This document shows, one piece after another, positions 33,659 through 41,514 of a DNA stretch of 45,691 bases (the first letter of the stretch is position 1; the number at the start of each line of letters is the position of its first letter). The translations under genes were made by a program, and so were the position numbers. The notes under the pieces are model-generated. The model searched no databases and was not told where the DNA came from. It saw nothing but the letters and a program-made list of their open reading frames with translations. Origin of the DNA: CAZVAO01 sp964625175 (GTDB taxonomy: Bacteria; Bacillota; UBA994; PWPR01); NCBI GenBank assembly GCA_964625175.1, contig CAZVAO010000004.1, positions 1 through 45,691 on the forward strand. The letters are read 5' to 3'.

Positions 33659-33896
33659 ACCAGAACTCCTTTACACCTCTTCTGCCAAGCCAAATGTATT
33701 GACCAAGTATGAGTGCTGTTATAGCAACAAACATCCACGTAGCAATTGCTACAATCACATATCCGGGATGTACCTTTTCAGGATGAAGAGCCATACCCAA
33801 TGCCCAGAATGATACGTAGCAAGTATACACAGTTACTTTACAATGAGCAATAAACACAATGAACGACAACAAAAGTTTTATTAATGGATTTAACAT
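33651..33896 (-). CDS. Small membrane protein (81 aa)
   Basis: Two to three hydrophobic segments (about 5-18, 24-37 and 45-68) end with a charged LGRRGVKEFWYD tail. It overlaps the end of the primase gene by 7 bp. No family is recognised. Its tail is repeated in the next gene. Confidence 0.68.
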   Translation of the reverse strand: MLNPLIKLLLSFIVFIAHCKVTVYTCYVSFWALGMALHPEKVHPGYVIVAIATWMFVAITALILGQYIWLGRRGVKEFWYD

Positions 33897-34714
33897 TCAA
33901 GATACTCCTTTATTTGTGCATCCGAATACTTCTTCGGATCGCGATGGGTAATAATTAAGGTAACTTCAGTGTACCACGATAGTTGTTTGCGCATTTTTGC
34001 ACGGCCTCGTTTACCGGCTTTATCTCCGTCAAGCCAAATGAATACCAAAGGATGCTCTCCAAGGCGCATAGCAGCCCACTCTGACAGTTTTGTTCCCAAG
34101 GGGCTAACTGCTTGCATGATATTCGATACACGCACAACGGACAATATATCCTCGCATATGCATACAGGTTTTGTTCTATCCAGAACTTCCGCTCCGTACA
34201 AGATATGGTCTTTCGAGACATGAGGGTTGACGTATTTCGGTAGGCGTCCATCAATTGATCTGGCTTGATAGTACAGAAGGGTTCTTCCATCGTACACAGG
34301 CAAGATGACTCTTTGTAGTCTATCTGACCATCCAATACAATGGTTCGCTGCTTCTTGAGAATTAATTCCAGCAGCCAGTAACCAGACAAGGCCGTGGTCA
34401 GGAATCTCAAGAGTGAAATCTTGTGGCAAGGTTGGTTTTGTTTCATTCTGTAACTCCTGTTCATATTCTATCATCGCTCTGATTTCAGAGAGTGACCTAT
34501 TTTTATGATAGGTGAAACCAGAGGCTCCACACTTGTTACAGTAGAAGCCTATACCTTTACCATTGACATAGAGCCAAGCTTTGTCGCTCTCTGTACATCC
34601 GGGGTGAGGCACGTATCTCTGCGCCCCTACCCCTAGCTCTAAGTCTTTTGCTGTGTTAACCCACCAAGAAGCCAATGAGTACACCAAACAGGATCGCTCC
34701 AGCGCATTGAACAT
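33890..34714 (-). CDS. DNA primase (Toprim, zinc ribbon)
   Basis: The 274-aa primase has a zinc site (His37, Cys40, Cys59, Cys62: HPGC ... CNKC) and a Toprim domain with CICEDILS (Glu188), SPLGTKLS and IWLDGDKAG (Asp229, Asp231). It makes RNA primers for lagging-strand synthesis. The start is uncertain: the ATG at 34714 has no clear ribosome site, while TTG codon 10 lies 9 nt after GGAG. The gene overlaps the preceding membrane peptide. Confidence 0.9.
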   Translation of the reverse strand: MFNALERSCLVYSLASWWVNTAKDLELGVGAQRYVPHPGCTESDKAWLYVNGKGIGFYCNKCGASGFTYHKNRSLSEIRAMIEYEQELQNETKPTLPQDFTLEIPDHGLVWLLAAGINSQEAANHCIGWSDRLQRVILPVYDGRTLLYYQARSIDGRLPKYVNPHVSKDHILYGAEVLDRTKPVCICEDILSVVRVSNIMQAVSPLGTKLSEWAAMRLGEHPLVFIWLDGDKAGKRGRAKMRKQLSWYTEVTLIITHRDPKKYSDAQIKEYLEC

Positions 34715-34763
34715 GGAACGGTGTAATTACAATTGTCTTTTTAAATGTATAGTTATACTTCAT
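34656..34763 (-). CDS. 35-aa membrane peptide
   Basis: The frame MKYNYTFKKTIVITPFHV followed by QCAGAILFGVLIGFLVG has a GGGAGAGAAG site before its ATG, which lies 2 bp before the end of the RNA-ligase-like gene. It would be a single membrane helix with a basic N-terminal side. It overlaps the primase by 59 bp. Function is unknown; inhibition of a host membrane protein is one possibility. Confidence 0.55.
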   Translation of the reverse strand: MKYNYTFKKTIVITPFHVQCAGAILFGVLIGFLVG

Positions 34764-34764
34764 T

Positions 34765-35382
34765 TTACTTCTCTCCCCATTTACCGTTAGGATATTCAAA
34801 GGTTTTCTTGAAAGTGATTCGTAAGTCGTGGTCGTACACACAGATACCTTCGGGTGCAATATCCGTGTTCAGATTGGAGCCATTACGTCTGAGGATATGA
34901 AATGCTTCCATTACCATATCTTCAAGCTCAATTGGACCACCGTTTGCTTCATTAAAGTCACGCAAGCGTGACCCTACGTACAGAAGTGGTACTTGATGGC
35001 AACACTCTGGGAGCGATTCAACAGGACGGAAGGTGTTGAACAGGTAGAAACGCTTTTCTGTAAGCTTGTATCGATTCTTGCACGAACCACAGATTCCACA
35101 TCCAACCCATTCGCCGTTGTGTCGTCCATCTCCAAGGGTAACAAGCTGTTCTGCATTGTCATACACCCATCGGCAAAAACCTTGGTTGTCACTGACTGGG
35201 GATAACAGCCGCTTCTTTGACATGACGCATACAATGGTACCGTCTTTGACGACGAACGAAGCATTGGTTCCGTCGATCTTCTCAGAAATAGAAATGGTCC
35301 CACTTTTGAGTCGAGGAGTTTTAGGATATCGTTCAAAGTATTCCTTCGCATCTGTAAGGTTAAAGTATTCATTATCAAACAT
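34765..35382 (-). CDS. RNA ligase family nucleotidyltransferase
   Basis: The 205-aa protein shows the covalent nucleotidyltransferase motifs: EKIDGTN (motif I, Lys35 would carry AMP), HNGEWVG (motif III, Glu91), FYLFNTF (IIIa, about 112-118), PEGICVYD (IV, Glu178) and TFKKTFE (V, Lys192-193). The KxDGTN form and size fit Rnl2-like RNA ligases rather than DNA ligases. It could repair nicked tRNA or RNA during infection. It lacks an extra C-terminal domain and lies two genes after a true DNA ligase. Confidence 0.8.
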   Translation of the reverse strand: MFDNEYFNLTDAKEYFERYPKTPRLKSGTISISEKIDGTNASFVVKDGTIVCVMSKKRLLSPVSDNQGFCRWVYDNAEQLVTLGDGRHNGEWVGCGICGSCKNRYKLTEKRFYLFNTFRPVESLPECCHQVPLLYVGSRLRDFNEANGGPIELEDMVMEAFHILRRNGSNLNTDIAPEGICVYDHDLRITFKKTFEYPNGKWGEK

Positions 35383-35617
35383 TGTTAACCTCCTCGACAG
35401 CAGCCAGAGATTCGTCCACGTACTTCAATACTTCCTTTTTAGAAAGTTTACGCAGAGAACCATCTCCGTTCACACGATAGAATTTATTCTTCGCATGGTT
35501 CATAACGATCTGACCAACATTGTGTGAACGTACTTCACGAAAGTGAGTGTGCTTAATTGAGCCAAACTCAACAATGTTTCCTTTGTCATCTGTGGGAATA
35601 TGATTGATGATGTACAT
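35375..35617 (-). CDS. Hypothetical 80-aa protein
   Basis: The start at MYIINH follows GAGGGTATTCTA. The product is soluble, with IVEFGSIKHTHFREVRSHNVG and a C-terminal Lys/Glu-rich helix. It overlaps both neighbours by a few bases. No family is recognised. Confidence 0.65.
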   Translation of the reverse strand: MYIINHIPTDDKGNIVEFGSIKHTHFREVRSHNVGQIVMNHAKNKFYRVNGDGSLRKLSKKEVLKYVDESLAAVEEVNNV

Positions 35618-35829
35618 TAGAATACCCTCATTGCACCGCGCAAGGCAGCACCAGTTTGATTCGTTAGGACCATGTGGGCGTAGTAGCCGACAGTCATCCA
35701 TCCAAGTGTACGGACGAAACGCCACTTGTACTTGACAACGATGTTGTTGATGGAGTTGCTGAGGCGATCACAGTTGTTTTTGAGAGCGGCTTTCCACTCA
35801 TCGGTGTAAGGTTTGAGGATGTTAGCCAT
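35617..35829 (-). CDS. Hypothetical 70-aa protein with hydrophobic C-terminal half
   Basis: A basic helical N-terminal half is followed by TLGWMTVGYYAHMVLTNQTG, a moderately hydrophobic segment that may insert in the membrane. It starts within the end of the zinc-ribbon gene. Function is unknown. Confidence 0.6.
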   Translation of the reverse strand: MANILKPYTDEWKAALKNNCDRLSNSINNIVVKYKWRFVRTLGWMTVGYYAHMVLTNQTGAALRGAMRVF

Positions 35830-36445
35830 GGTAAGTCTCCTTGGTAATAAGTTTGTGACATTCTGGGCATCTGTATTCGATTGTACGATCTGCGGTGTTC
35901 ACAGACCATTCAAATGTCTTGTAGTTACCACAGTGGTAACACACCTCGGCCCGACAATTGTTGTTAATTTGGTTGATACGTTCGATGGACAGAGAGGGTT
36001 TTGTGTACGGTCCCGTGGATGGTGTAACATCAATAATCTTCTTAGCCTCCATCTTCTCAATAGCTTTCTTCTTGAGAGCGTCAGCCTTCTCCTTTGCTTT
36101 ATCGATCCCTCTGTAGTAATCTACCTGAGCTTCTGCGGCCTTCTGGAAGTCAATACGAGGATCAAAGCTTTGCTCAATGGCAAGATTGAAGAACGTCTTT
36201 ACAGTACGCCTGTTCTTGTACTTAGATACATGAAGTTTCGCAGTTGGACACAATACACGATACCAATCTCGACCCAGAAACGGAAGCCACGGAAACTCAG
36301 TATTGTAGTAAGCACTTTCATACTTAGATGAGTAGTTAAAAAGCATATAATCAAATATGAGTCGAAAGCATTTGTCCTCACTTACACAAATCATATTATC
36401 GTCCTTGCTCATACTAACAGGAAAGTTGATTGTAACTTGAGCCAT
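35822..36445 (-). CDS. Unknown 207-aa protein with C-terminal zinc ribbon
   Basis: The start at MAQVTINFPV has TTGGAG 7 nt upstream, overlapping the DNA ligase stop region. The N-terminal ~90 residues include FPWLPFLGRDWYRVLCPTAK. A Lys/Glu-rich helix (about 125-150, KAKEKADALKKKAIEKMEAKK) leads to a C-terminal zinc ribbon (CYHCG ... YRCPECHK). The ribbon suggests nucleic-acid or protein binding. No family is recognised. Confidence 0.7.
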   Translation of the reverse strand: MAQVTINFPVSMSKDDNMICVSEDKCFRLIFDYMLFNYSSKYESAYYNTEFPWLPFLGRDWYRVLCPTAKLHVSKYKNRRTVKTFFNLAIEQSFDPRIDFQKAAEAQVDYYRGIDKAKEKADALKKKAIEKMEAKKIIDVTPSTGPYTKPSLSIERINQINNNCRAEVCYHCGNYKTFEWSVNTADRTIEYRCPECHKLITKETYHG

Positions 36446-36449
36446 AGTA

Positions 36450-37808
36450 TCACTCCAAGCCGATAGCGGCGTTATAGATATGTCTGATTTCATCAGCAGT
36501 GTGTGCTGTGCAACCTTTAGCTCGTACACAAGCGTCCCACGACTTTGTTTTGCCTTTACCGTTGTTAACGCGAGGATGATCGAATCGTCCGTAAGGGCTG
36601 AGTGCATTGAACTTGATTCTGCACACTTGTCCAACCCAAAAGGACTGAGGTTGCTCCATAGCTTCTTCCATTAATCCACCAGCGTAACACAACAGTAAAC
36701 CGTCCTCAGAGCGCAACAGTAAAGAACCAATCTTGTTTTCATCCTTACTGTGAGGAATGGTGTCGTAACAAAGCATATCACACTCTTCCTCTACCTTCAT
36801 CTTTACTTGCCACTTGGGTTTGCCATTCTTCCAAATAGCGTCACCACGTTTGACAACTGCACCCTCGTTACCACGAGAGAGTTGATCTTGGTAAAACTCA
36901 TCGGCTTCTTTCCACGATGATACATAACAAGAATCAACAAGCTCTATATAACACGTAGGGTAACATATTTCAAGAGTTTCAGTAGCACACCCGAACCGTT
37001 CACTGTAAGGAAGTGAACAAGTAAGAGATTGCCAATCGCTGATTGAAGGGATGTAGTCCCAACAGGTAAATATCAAATCCTCGTGAATCTCAAGAGAGAA
37101 GTTTCCATCTAATGCCTTCTTGATCTTTCCATTACCAATATGACGAGGCAGAAACTTGTATTCAATATTGTCGTGTATTCGCAACTCTCCTTGCCAAACA
37201 CCATGAGGAAGCCCACGAAACTCAGGCATGATGTCGGAGTTATCCAAATCAAGTATACGACCTTGACGTGTGTACACCGTGACGTGTTCATCACCTCGTA
37301 CAACATCACAGTACATACCATCACATTTCTCTTGCACGTAGCACCCATTCTCAATATCAATAGCTTCACGGTTCTTGATAGAGTCCGGTTTTGCTCCCAT
37401 GTAGGGATGTACGTATATGAGGTCTGGCCATACCTTGTTGGCAATGGTTGCACCAACTTTGCATTTGAGGTCTTTCAAGACAATACGCTTTGCAACTTCG
37501 TACTGCTCATATGTCAATTGCACAAGGATAGCAACAAGTCGATCCTGTAATGCTTTACCACGAGGACCATCAACAATGAGACTTTCCAACATACACAACA
37601 TATCGCTGTCTGTTACAACATTGTGTGGTTGATACCCAGTTAAAACTGGTACACTCTTAGTGTAGAAATTAATACGTGGGTCACAGGCCAGCTTGAACAT
37701 CCTTCTGGTGATCTCTGCTGTGGAACTCTCAGATACCATTCTGAGATACGTCTCCTTATCCTTAGTAGATGAATGAGATGTAAGGTACATAAGATGGGTA
37801 TACAACAT
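36450..37808 (-). CDS. ATP-dependent DNA ligase
   Basis: The 452-aa ligase has motif I EKCDGMY (adenylated Lys161), motif III GVWQGELRIHD, motif IV GNEGAVVKRGD and motif V WQVKMKVEEECD. Size and an N-terminal helical domain are nearer to T4 ligase (487 aa) than to T7 ligase (359 aa). It seals Okazaki fragments. AGGAG lies 6 nt before the ATG. It is the first gene behind the two middle promoters. Confidence 0.93.
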   Translation of the reverse strand: MLYTHLMYLTSHSSTKDKETYLRMVSESSTAEITRRMFKLACDPRINFYTKSVPVLTGYQPHNVVTDSDMLCMLESLIVDGPRGKALQDRLVAILVQLTYEQYEVAKRIVLKDLKCKVGATIANKVWPDLIYVHPYMGAKPDSIKNREAIDIENGCYVQEKCDGMYCDVVRGDEHVTVYTRQGRILDLDNSDIMPEFRGLPHGVWQGELRIHDNIEYKFLPRHIGNGKIKKALDGNFSLEIHEDLIFTCWDYIPSISDWQSLTCSLPYSERFGCATETLEICYPTCYIELVDSCYVSSWKEADEFYQDQLSRGNEGAVVKRGDAIWKNGKPKWQVKMKVEEECDMLCYDTIPHSKDENKIGSLLLRSEDGLLLCYAGGLMEEAMEQPQSFWVGQVCRIKFNALSPYGRFDHPRVNNGKGKTKSWDACVRAKGCTAHTADEIRHIYNAAIGLE

Positions 37809-37866
37809 GTGTTACTCCTATTGTAAAGTAGTTAATGGGTAGTGATCTAGAGCGATACACTAGAGT

Positions 37867-37900
37867 ATTACTCTATAGTAACAATACTCTCTGTAATACT
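37867..37900 (-). repeat. Inverted repeat after the second middle promoter
   Basis: GAGTATTAC and GTAATACTC form a 9-bp inverted repeat with a 16-nt loop at the start of the transcript from the 37.93 kb promoter. As at the other promoters, it may protect the 5' end of the RNA. Confidence 0.45.
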
Positions 37901-37926
37901 CTCCCTCTCTTTAGTCGGTTGTAATT
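37901..37926 (-). promoter_or_regulatory. Phage RNA polymerase promoter, middle genes, proximal copy
   Basis: The core AATTACAACCGACTAAAGAG is followed by AGGGAG. It lies about 95 bp before the DNA ligase gene. The upstream flank AAAATAATT is shared with the copies at 3.2 and 21.5 kb. Confidence 0.86.
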
Positions 37927-37942
37927 ATTTTTGTGCAAGGAT

Positions 37943-37958
37943 TTGCACCGATGTGCAA
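37943..37958 (-). repeat. GTGCAA/TTGCAC hairpin between tandem promoters
   Basis: TTGCAC and GTGCAA form a perfect 6-bp stem with a 4-nt loop. A further GTGCAA at 37934-37939 can pair with the same TTGCAC, so two mutually exclusive hairpins are possible. It lies in the transcript leader of the distal promoter and just upstream of the proximal promoter. Confidence 0.45.
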
Positions 37959-37980
37959 TTTTCAGCACCGCGCTTCTCCT

Positions 37981-38001
37981 TCTCTTTAGTCGGTTGTAAT
38001 T
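37981..38001 (-). promoter_or_regulatory. Phage RNA polymerase promoter, middle genes, distal copy
   Basis: The core AATTACAACCGACTAAAGAG is complete; the initial transcript continues as AAGGAG. Unlike three other copies it is not preceded by AAATAATT but by GCCAG. It lies 75 bp upstream of the proximal copy. Confidence 0.83.
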
Positions 38002-38073
38002 CTGGCGGCTGACGTTCCCTTATATAATGTAATGTACCAGACGCAAATGAAAATCATTATCAATTAAACCACG

Positions 38074-38126
38074 ACAAAAAGCCCCACGCTCAAAATCTCG
38101 TGGTGAGACTCTGATTGTGGGGCTTA
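38074..38126 (-). terminator. Strong intrinsic terminator ending the early genes
   Basis: AAGCCCCAC (38125-38117) pairs perfectly with GTGGGGCTT (38087-38079), with a 29-nt loop, followed by a T run on the minus strand (38080-38076). It is 108 bp past the last early gene and right before the middle promoters, the place of the T7 early terminator TE for host RNA polymerase. Confidence 0.9.
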
Positions 38127-38183
38127 TATTTCGATTCTGAGGCGTTTTAAAAAGTTTTTGGACCTAGTACCAGCGAAGATTGC

Positions 38184-38202
38184 AAAAATGCGTCCTCGCG
38201 CA
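38184..38202 (-). terminator. Possible small terminator upstream of the main one
   Basis: On the minus strand TGCG-CGAGGA-CGCA is directly followed by TTTTT. The stem is only 4 bp. It could act with the strong terminator 60 bp further on as a tandem stop. Confidence 0.35.
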
Positions 38203-38234
38203 GTATAGACCCATTTTAAACGATTTGCAGTAAC

Positions 38235-38330
38235 TTAGACATACCGTCCAGTAGTTGATGTTACATAAGCAACTTTATCACCTACGTGCAGTTCATCGCC
38301 GTTTCCGTCTTTACAAATAATATCACTCAT
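38235..38330 (-). CDS. 31-aa protein, last early gene
   Basis: The frame MSDIICKDGNGDELHVGDKV then AYVTSTTGRYV has an excellent AGGAG site 5 nt before the ATG and directly follows the RNA polymerase gene. The pattern DGNGxELHVGDKVAYV looks like the first strands of an SH3-like barrel seen in longer phage proteins, so it could be a shortened member. Function is unknown. Confidence 0.6.
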   Translation of the reverse strand: MSDIICKDGNGDELHVGDKVAYVTSTTGRYV

Positions 38331-38339
38331 ATAATCTCC

Positions 38340-40985
38340 TTAGCTAAACATAAATTTGGATTTGTATACATCTGCTCTGTTGAGCTTACCCATAGGAGGT
38401 AACTTGTCGAAGTCAACCTCTGGATTATTGTGTATCTGTTGTTCTCGGAAGTCCTCTAAGACTTCACGCTCTGTGTACAACTTGTAGAACTCGTCCCTGA
38501 TATAGAACGCGAACTCATTTGATTGGTGCGTAGGTACTCCAAAGCTGTCATGCACAAGAGCGAAGTGTGTAATACCTGCATCGTGTGCTGCACAAACAGT
38601 AGCAAGCATGTGTGCTGCATCAAGGCTGTGAACAAAGTTTGGAGCAATAGAGCTACCCATCCCAGACTCTTTCAACTCCTCTGTGTACTTCTGTGCTGTA
38701 ATACGAGCGCGACCAAAGATGTAAGACGCAATCTCCAGACTCTCAGTATTGTACTTTGCTTGACACACTTTGAATCCAGTGAACGGCACTGACCACCTTA
38801 TTTTGCGACCAGTTTCTTTCGTGATTTTACGTCCGTGTTTCTTCAACCATTTCATGGCCTTTGTAGCGGCTACAACAGCCTTTTCAACCTCTTGCCATAT
38901 GAGTCCTCCAATGTAGTTGTAGAAGCCGCGTAAACCACCTTTGAAGCGTGTTTTACCGGTTTTCTCGTCCTCGTACTTGGTGGATTTCATGATCGGAAGC
39001 TGAACGTCAGGATTCTCAGCCATCCAATCCTCATAATACTCTTGCACATATCCAATAGCACCTTTTCGCGTACCAGAATATGGCTTAATCATTACAGGAC
39101 GTTTGGTGAGTTTGCGGTCCATTCCTATGAGGATCGCAGCTTTCGCGTAACCTTGTTTCTCTTCGTCGTCGCTGTTCAAATCCTTATTGACGTATTCCTC
39201 AGCATGATCGCACACATATTGATAAATATCATTTGGTTTGTCACTGCTCTCTGTGAGATTTACAAGTGACCCACCTATTTCATCCTTGAGCATCATCGAA
39301 AAGTGTTGGATACCGTTGCAAGAACCATCTTGCGCCCACCATAAACGAGATGTTGTGCGCCCATCTACGTGGAACGCTTTGTATTCAACACACGCGGCGA
39401 TGAATTGCCATGGTTTATCTGCTCCGACAAGGAAGTCTCGATACTCTCTATTAAGAGGATCAGTTCCAATTGCCAAGATGGAATCGTGATGTTCATTAAC
39501 CCAAGCCACTCGACCAGCGGCACTGTCTTTGTCATAACCATATACTCCAGAGATTTGCAGTGAAAGGAAGTTGATATCAATAGGAAAGTCTGTGTCAAAC
39601 TCTAGAAGTGCTTTGCTGAGGTCACAACCTTGAGGGTTAAGCGACGGTGATTTAGGGTATAACCGACCCCGACTATCCGCTTGCCACACAAAATATATGT
39701 GTTCATAGTCGCGGTACTTCTCCGCAAGGCAAAGAGTACGACCGGCATCAAGCATTTTGCTAGTATCGGCTGCACGTTCAGCGTAATATGCAGACTTGCC
39801 TCGTTTCCATTTGATGAAAGCCTTTTGGTCAATTTCGGAAAGGAACTTGCATCTTCGATTCTCGTACTCCGAGTCACCGGGGCGTATGACAGCAACAGTG
39901 CCGTCCTCCTGCTCCAAAGATTTAAGCATCGTACCATCTGAGTTAAACGCTGGATATGTGACTTCATCTGTGACAACAGGGAGGTCCAGACCTTCGATAC
40001 GTCTCTTTTGAGCGAGTCGAGCAGTGTCAAGGACGGTGGAATTAATATGCCATCCGGTGTCTTGTACAATGTTGAGTCCTTTGTAAAACATTGCCATAGA
40101 CTCCACAACATCAGGAGTGTGCAAATAACGAAGATGATCGCGCTCTCTCTTGGTGTTGATGGCAGGGATACGACGAGCGATTCTGGAATCATAGAAGCCT
40201 CCATCGGTAGGATTACTCCAAGGTTGTGGTTTGATTATGCAAGGTCCAATATCAGGAGACAACACGGATACCATATCCTTGTTCTCTTCAATCCATTTAA
40301 GACACTCTGCGGTAGGTACAAGGTAGTTTTTACCCTTCATAGAAGGTCGGTAGCTGGATTTGTCGAGATTTGCACGTTCAATCAGACCAGTAGAAGACTC
40401 AACACACAGGATACAATAGAATCCAAGCGCGTACTTCTCCTCGTCGGACCACTTAATCCACTTCTCGGTCATAAGGCGTCTATCAGCAGCAGCACAAATT
40501 TTGCGTTTACGTTGATACTTCATATTGCCCTGTTCATCAATGTTTTTGATAACCTTCTCCATGTACTTAGGAGACTGTTCAGCAACCTGGGCGAATCGTA
40601 ACTGGTCCTCTGCTCTGGAGCCTATCATTTCAGCAACGGCCACGGTCATACGTTTTTGACTGATACCATCCATGATACACTTGAGAGTAATCATAGCCAA
40701 CATCTCAAAATCGTCCTCAAAGAAGTGAGACACACGCATAGCAGCGGATACCTTACCACGTTTGCCGGGTGAGTATGCATCTTTGTGTACATCCTTGAAA
40801 GTTTCGACAAGCGGAGCTATCAAAGAGTTGACGATATCGCGACCATAACTGGTTTCACTTTCCGATCTGTCCCTCACAGAGCGTTCTACATTGCGGTTGT
40901 AGCGTTCAATACCACCATTGAACATCTGGTCCTCAAGACGCAGTTGTTCCTTCGCCATATCATCACAATCAAATTTGTCGCGCAC
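38340..40985 (-). CDS. Phage single-subunit RNA polymerase (T7 gp1-like)
   Basis: This T7-type polymerase transcribes the middle and late genes from the five phage promoters. I chose the GTG start at 40985, because ACAGGAG lies 8 nt upstream; this gives 881 aa against 883 in T7. AKEQLRLEDQMF aligns with the T7 segment near residue 33. Catalytic motifs are WAQDGSCNGIQHFS (T7 Asp537), LTKRPVMIKPYSG (Lys631, Tyr639) and ALVHDSFGVPT (Asp812). The end KSKFMFS resembles the T7 FAFA end. The specificity-loop region (about YIFGRARITAQKYTEE) differs from T7, fitting the different promoter. Confidence 0.96.
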   Translation of the reverse strand: MRDKFDCDDMAKEQLRLEDQMFNGGIERYNRNVERSVRDRSESETSYGRDIVNSLIAPLVETFKDVHKDAYSPGKRGKVSAAMRVSHFFEDDFEMLAMITLKCIMDGISQKRMTVAVAEMIGSRAEDQLRFAQVAEQSPKYMEKVIKNIDEQGNMKYQRKRKICAAADRRLMTEKWIKWSDEEKYALGFYCILCVESSTGLIERANLDKSSYRPSMKGKNYLVPTAECLKWIEENKDMVSVLSPDIGPCIIKPQPWSNPTDGGFYDSRIARRIPAINTKRERDHLRYLHTPDVVESMAMFYKGLNIVQDTGWHINSTVLDTARLAQKRRIEGLDLPVVTDEVTYPAFNSDGTMLKSLEQEDGTVAVIRPGDSEYENRRCKFLSEIDQKAFIKWKRGKSAYYAERAADTSKMLDAGRTLCLAEKYRDYEHIYFVWQADSRGRLYPKSPSLNPQGCDLSKALLEFDTDFPIDINFLSLQISGVYGYDKDSAAGRVAWVNEHHDSILAIGTDPLNREYRDFLVGADKPWQFIAACVEYKAFHVDGRTTSRLWWAQDGSCNGIQHFSMMLKDEIGGSLVNLTESSDKPNDIYQYVCDHAEEYVNKDLNSDDEEKQGYAKAAILIGMDRKLTKRPVMIKPYSGTRKGAIGYVQEYYEDWMAENPDVQLPIMKSTKYEDEKTGKTRFKGGLRGFYNYIGGLIWQEVEKAVVAATKAMKWLKKHGRKITKETGRKIRWSVPFTGFKVCQAKYNTESLEIASYIFGRARITAQKYTEELKESGMGSSIAPNFVHSLDAAHMLATVCAAHDAGITHFALVHDSFGVPTHQSNEFAFYIRDEFYKLYTEREVLEDFREQQIHNNPEVDFDKLPPMGKLNRADVYKSKFMFS

Positions 40986-41074
40986 AGTATAAACTCCTGT
41001 ATTTCGATTTGCAGTAAGGTTTTCTAGTCGCTGAATACGGACATTACAACGTTTAATGATTGGTAGTTCCACAA

Positions 41075-41108
41075 CTCCCACCCTCACAGTGCAATGCAAG
41101 GATGGGAG
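41075..41108 (-). repeat. Hairpin in the RNA polymerase gene leader
   Basis: On the minus strand CTCCCATCC and GGGTGGGAG pair over 9 bp (one G-U) with a 16-nt loop, in the 147-bp gap before the RNA polymerase start. No T run follows, so an RNA processing or stabilising element is likelier than a terminator. Confidence 0.5.
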
Positions 41109-41132
41109 CAAGGAAGTATCAATTACGTTTGA

Positions 41133-41495
41133 TTAACCGAAGAGGTTAAACTTGGGCTTCTCACGAAGAGAGCGAGGTGTTGCGTCTTCCGGCTCGTAGG
41201 AGCCGATCTTTTTGAGTGCTTCCTCAATATCCATTTCAATTTCTCGCACAGTTGCCAAGAGTGTTTCGAGAGGGTTAACCATTTCTGTTTCATCTTCGGG
41301 ATTGGGGAAGTTGTCCAAAGCACCTTGGTACAACTTGGGATTCTTTGCCATATTGACGATTTCGTCCCGCTTTTGCATAAGAGTGGACACTTTGGGGTTG
41401 ATTGCCTTGGCAAACTTGGCCTTGCGTTCAGCGGCAAGTGCGGTTTCGATTTCAGCCTCAGTCATTTCGGTGGTGGTGGTGGTGGATTCAGACAT
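41133..41495 (-). CDS. Hypothetical 120-aa early protein
   Basis: The protein starts with a Thr/Glu-rich stretch (MSESTTTTTEMTEAEIE), continues as a Lys/Ala helical region and ends with RSLREKPKFNLFG. GGAG lies 7 nt before the ATG. It is soluble and highly charged. No family is recognised. It precedes the RNA polymerase. Confidence 0.72.
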   Translation of the reverse strand: MSESTTTTTEMTEAEIETALAAERKAKFAKAINPKVSTLMQKRDEIVNMAKNPKLYQGALDNFPNPEDETEMVNPLETLLATVREIEMDIEEALKKIGSYEPEDATPRSLREKPKFNLFG

Positions 41496-41514
41496 AGTAG
41501 TTCTCCGTTGTAAG

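Larger units (their letters stand above)
37809..38234 (-). other. Early/middle control region (426 bp without a gene)
   Basis: In the direction of transcription this gap holds one weak hairpin terminator (38.19 kb), a strong intrinsic terminator (38.07-38.13 kb), two tandem phage promoters (38.00 and 37.93 kb) with a small hairpin between them, and inverted repeats in the DNA ligase leader. It marks the switch from host-polymerase early transcription to phage-polymerase middle transcription. Confidence 0.85.

Noticed and set aside
40986..41111. N-terminal extension of RNA polymerase to a TTG at 41111
   Set aside because: No ribosome site at the TTG, while the GTG at 40985 has ACAGGAG at ideal distance and gives the T7 length. 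The upstream part contains a hairpin.
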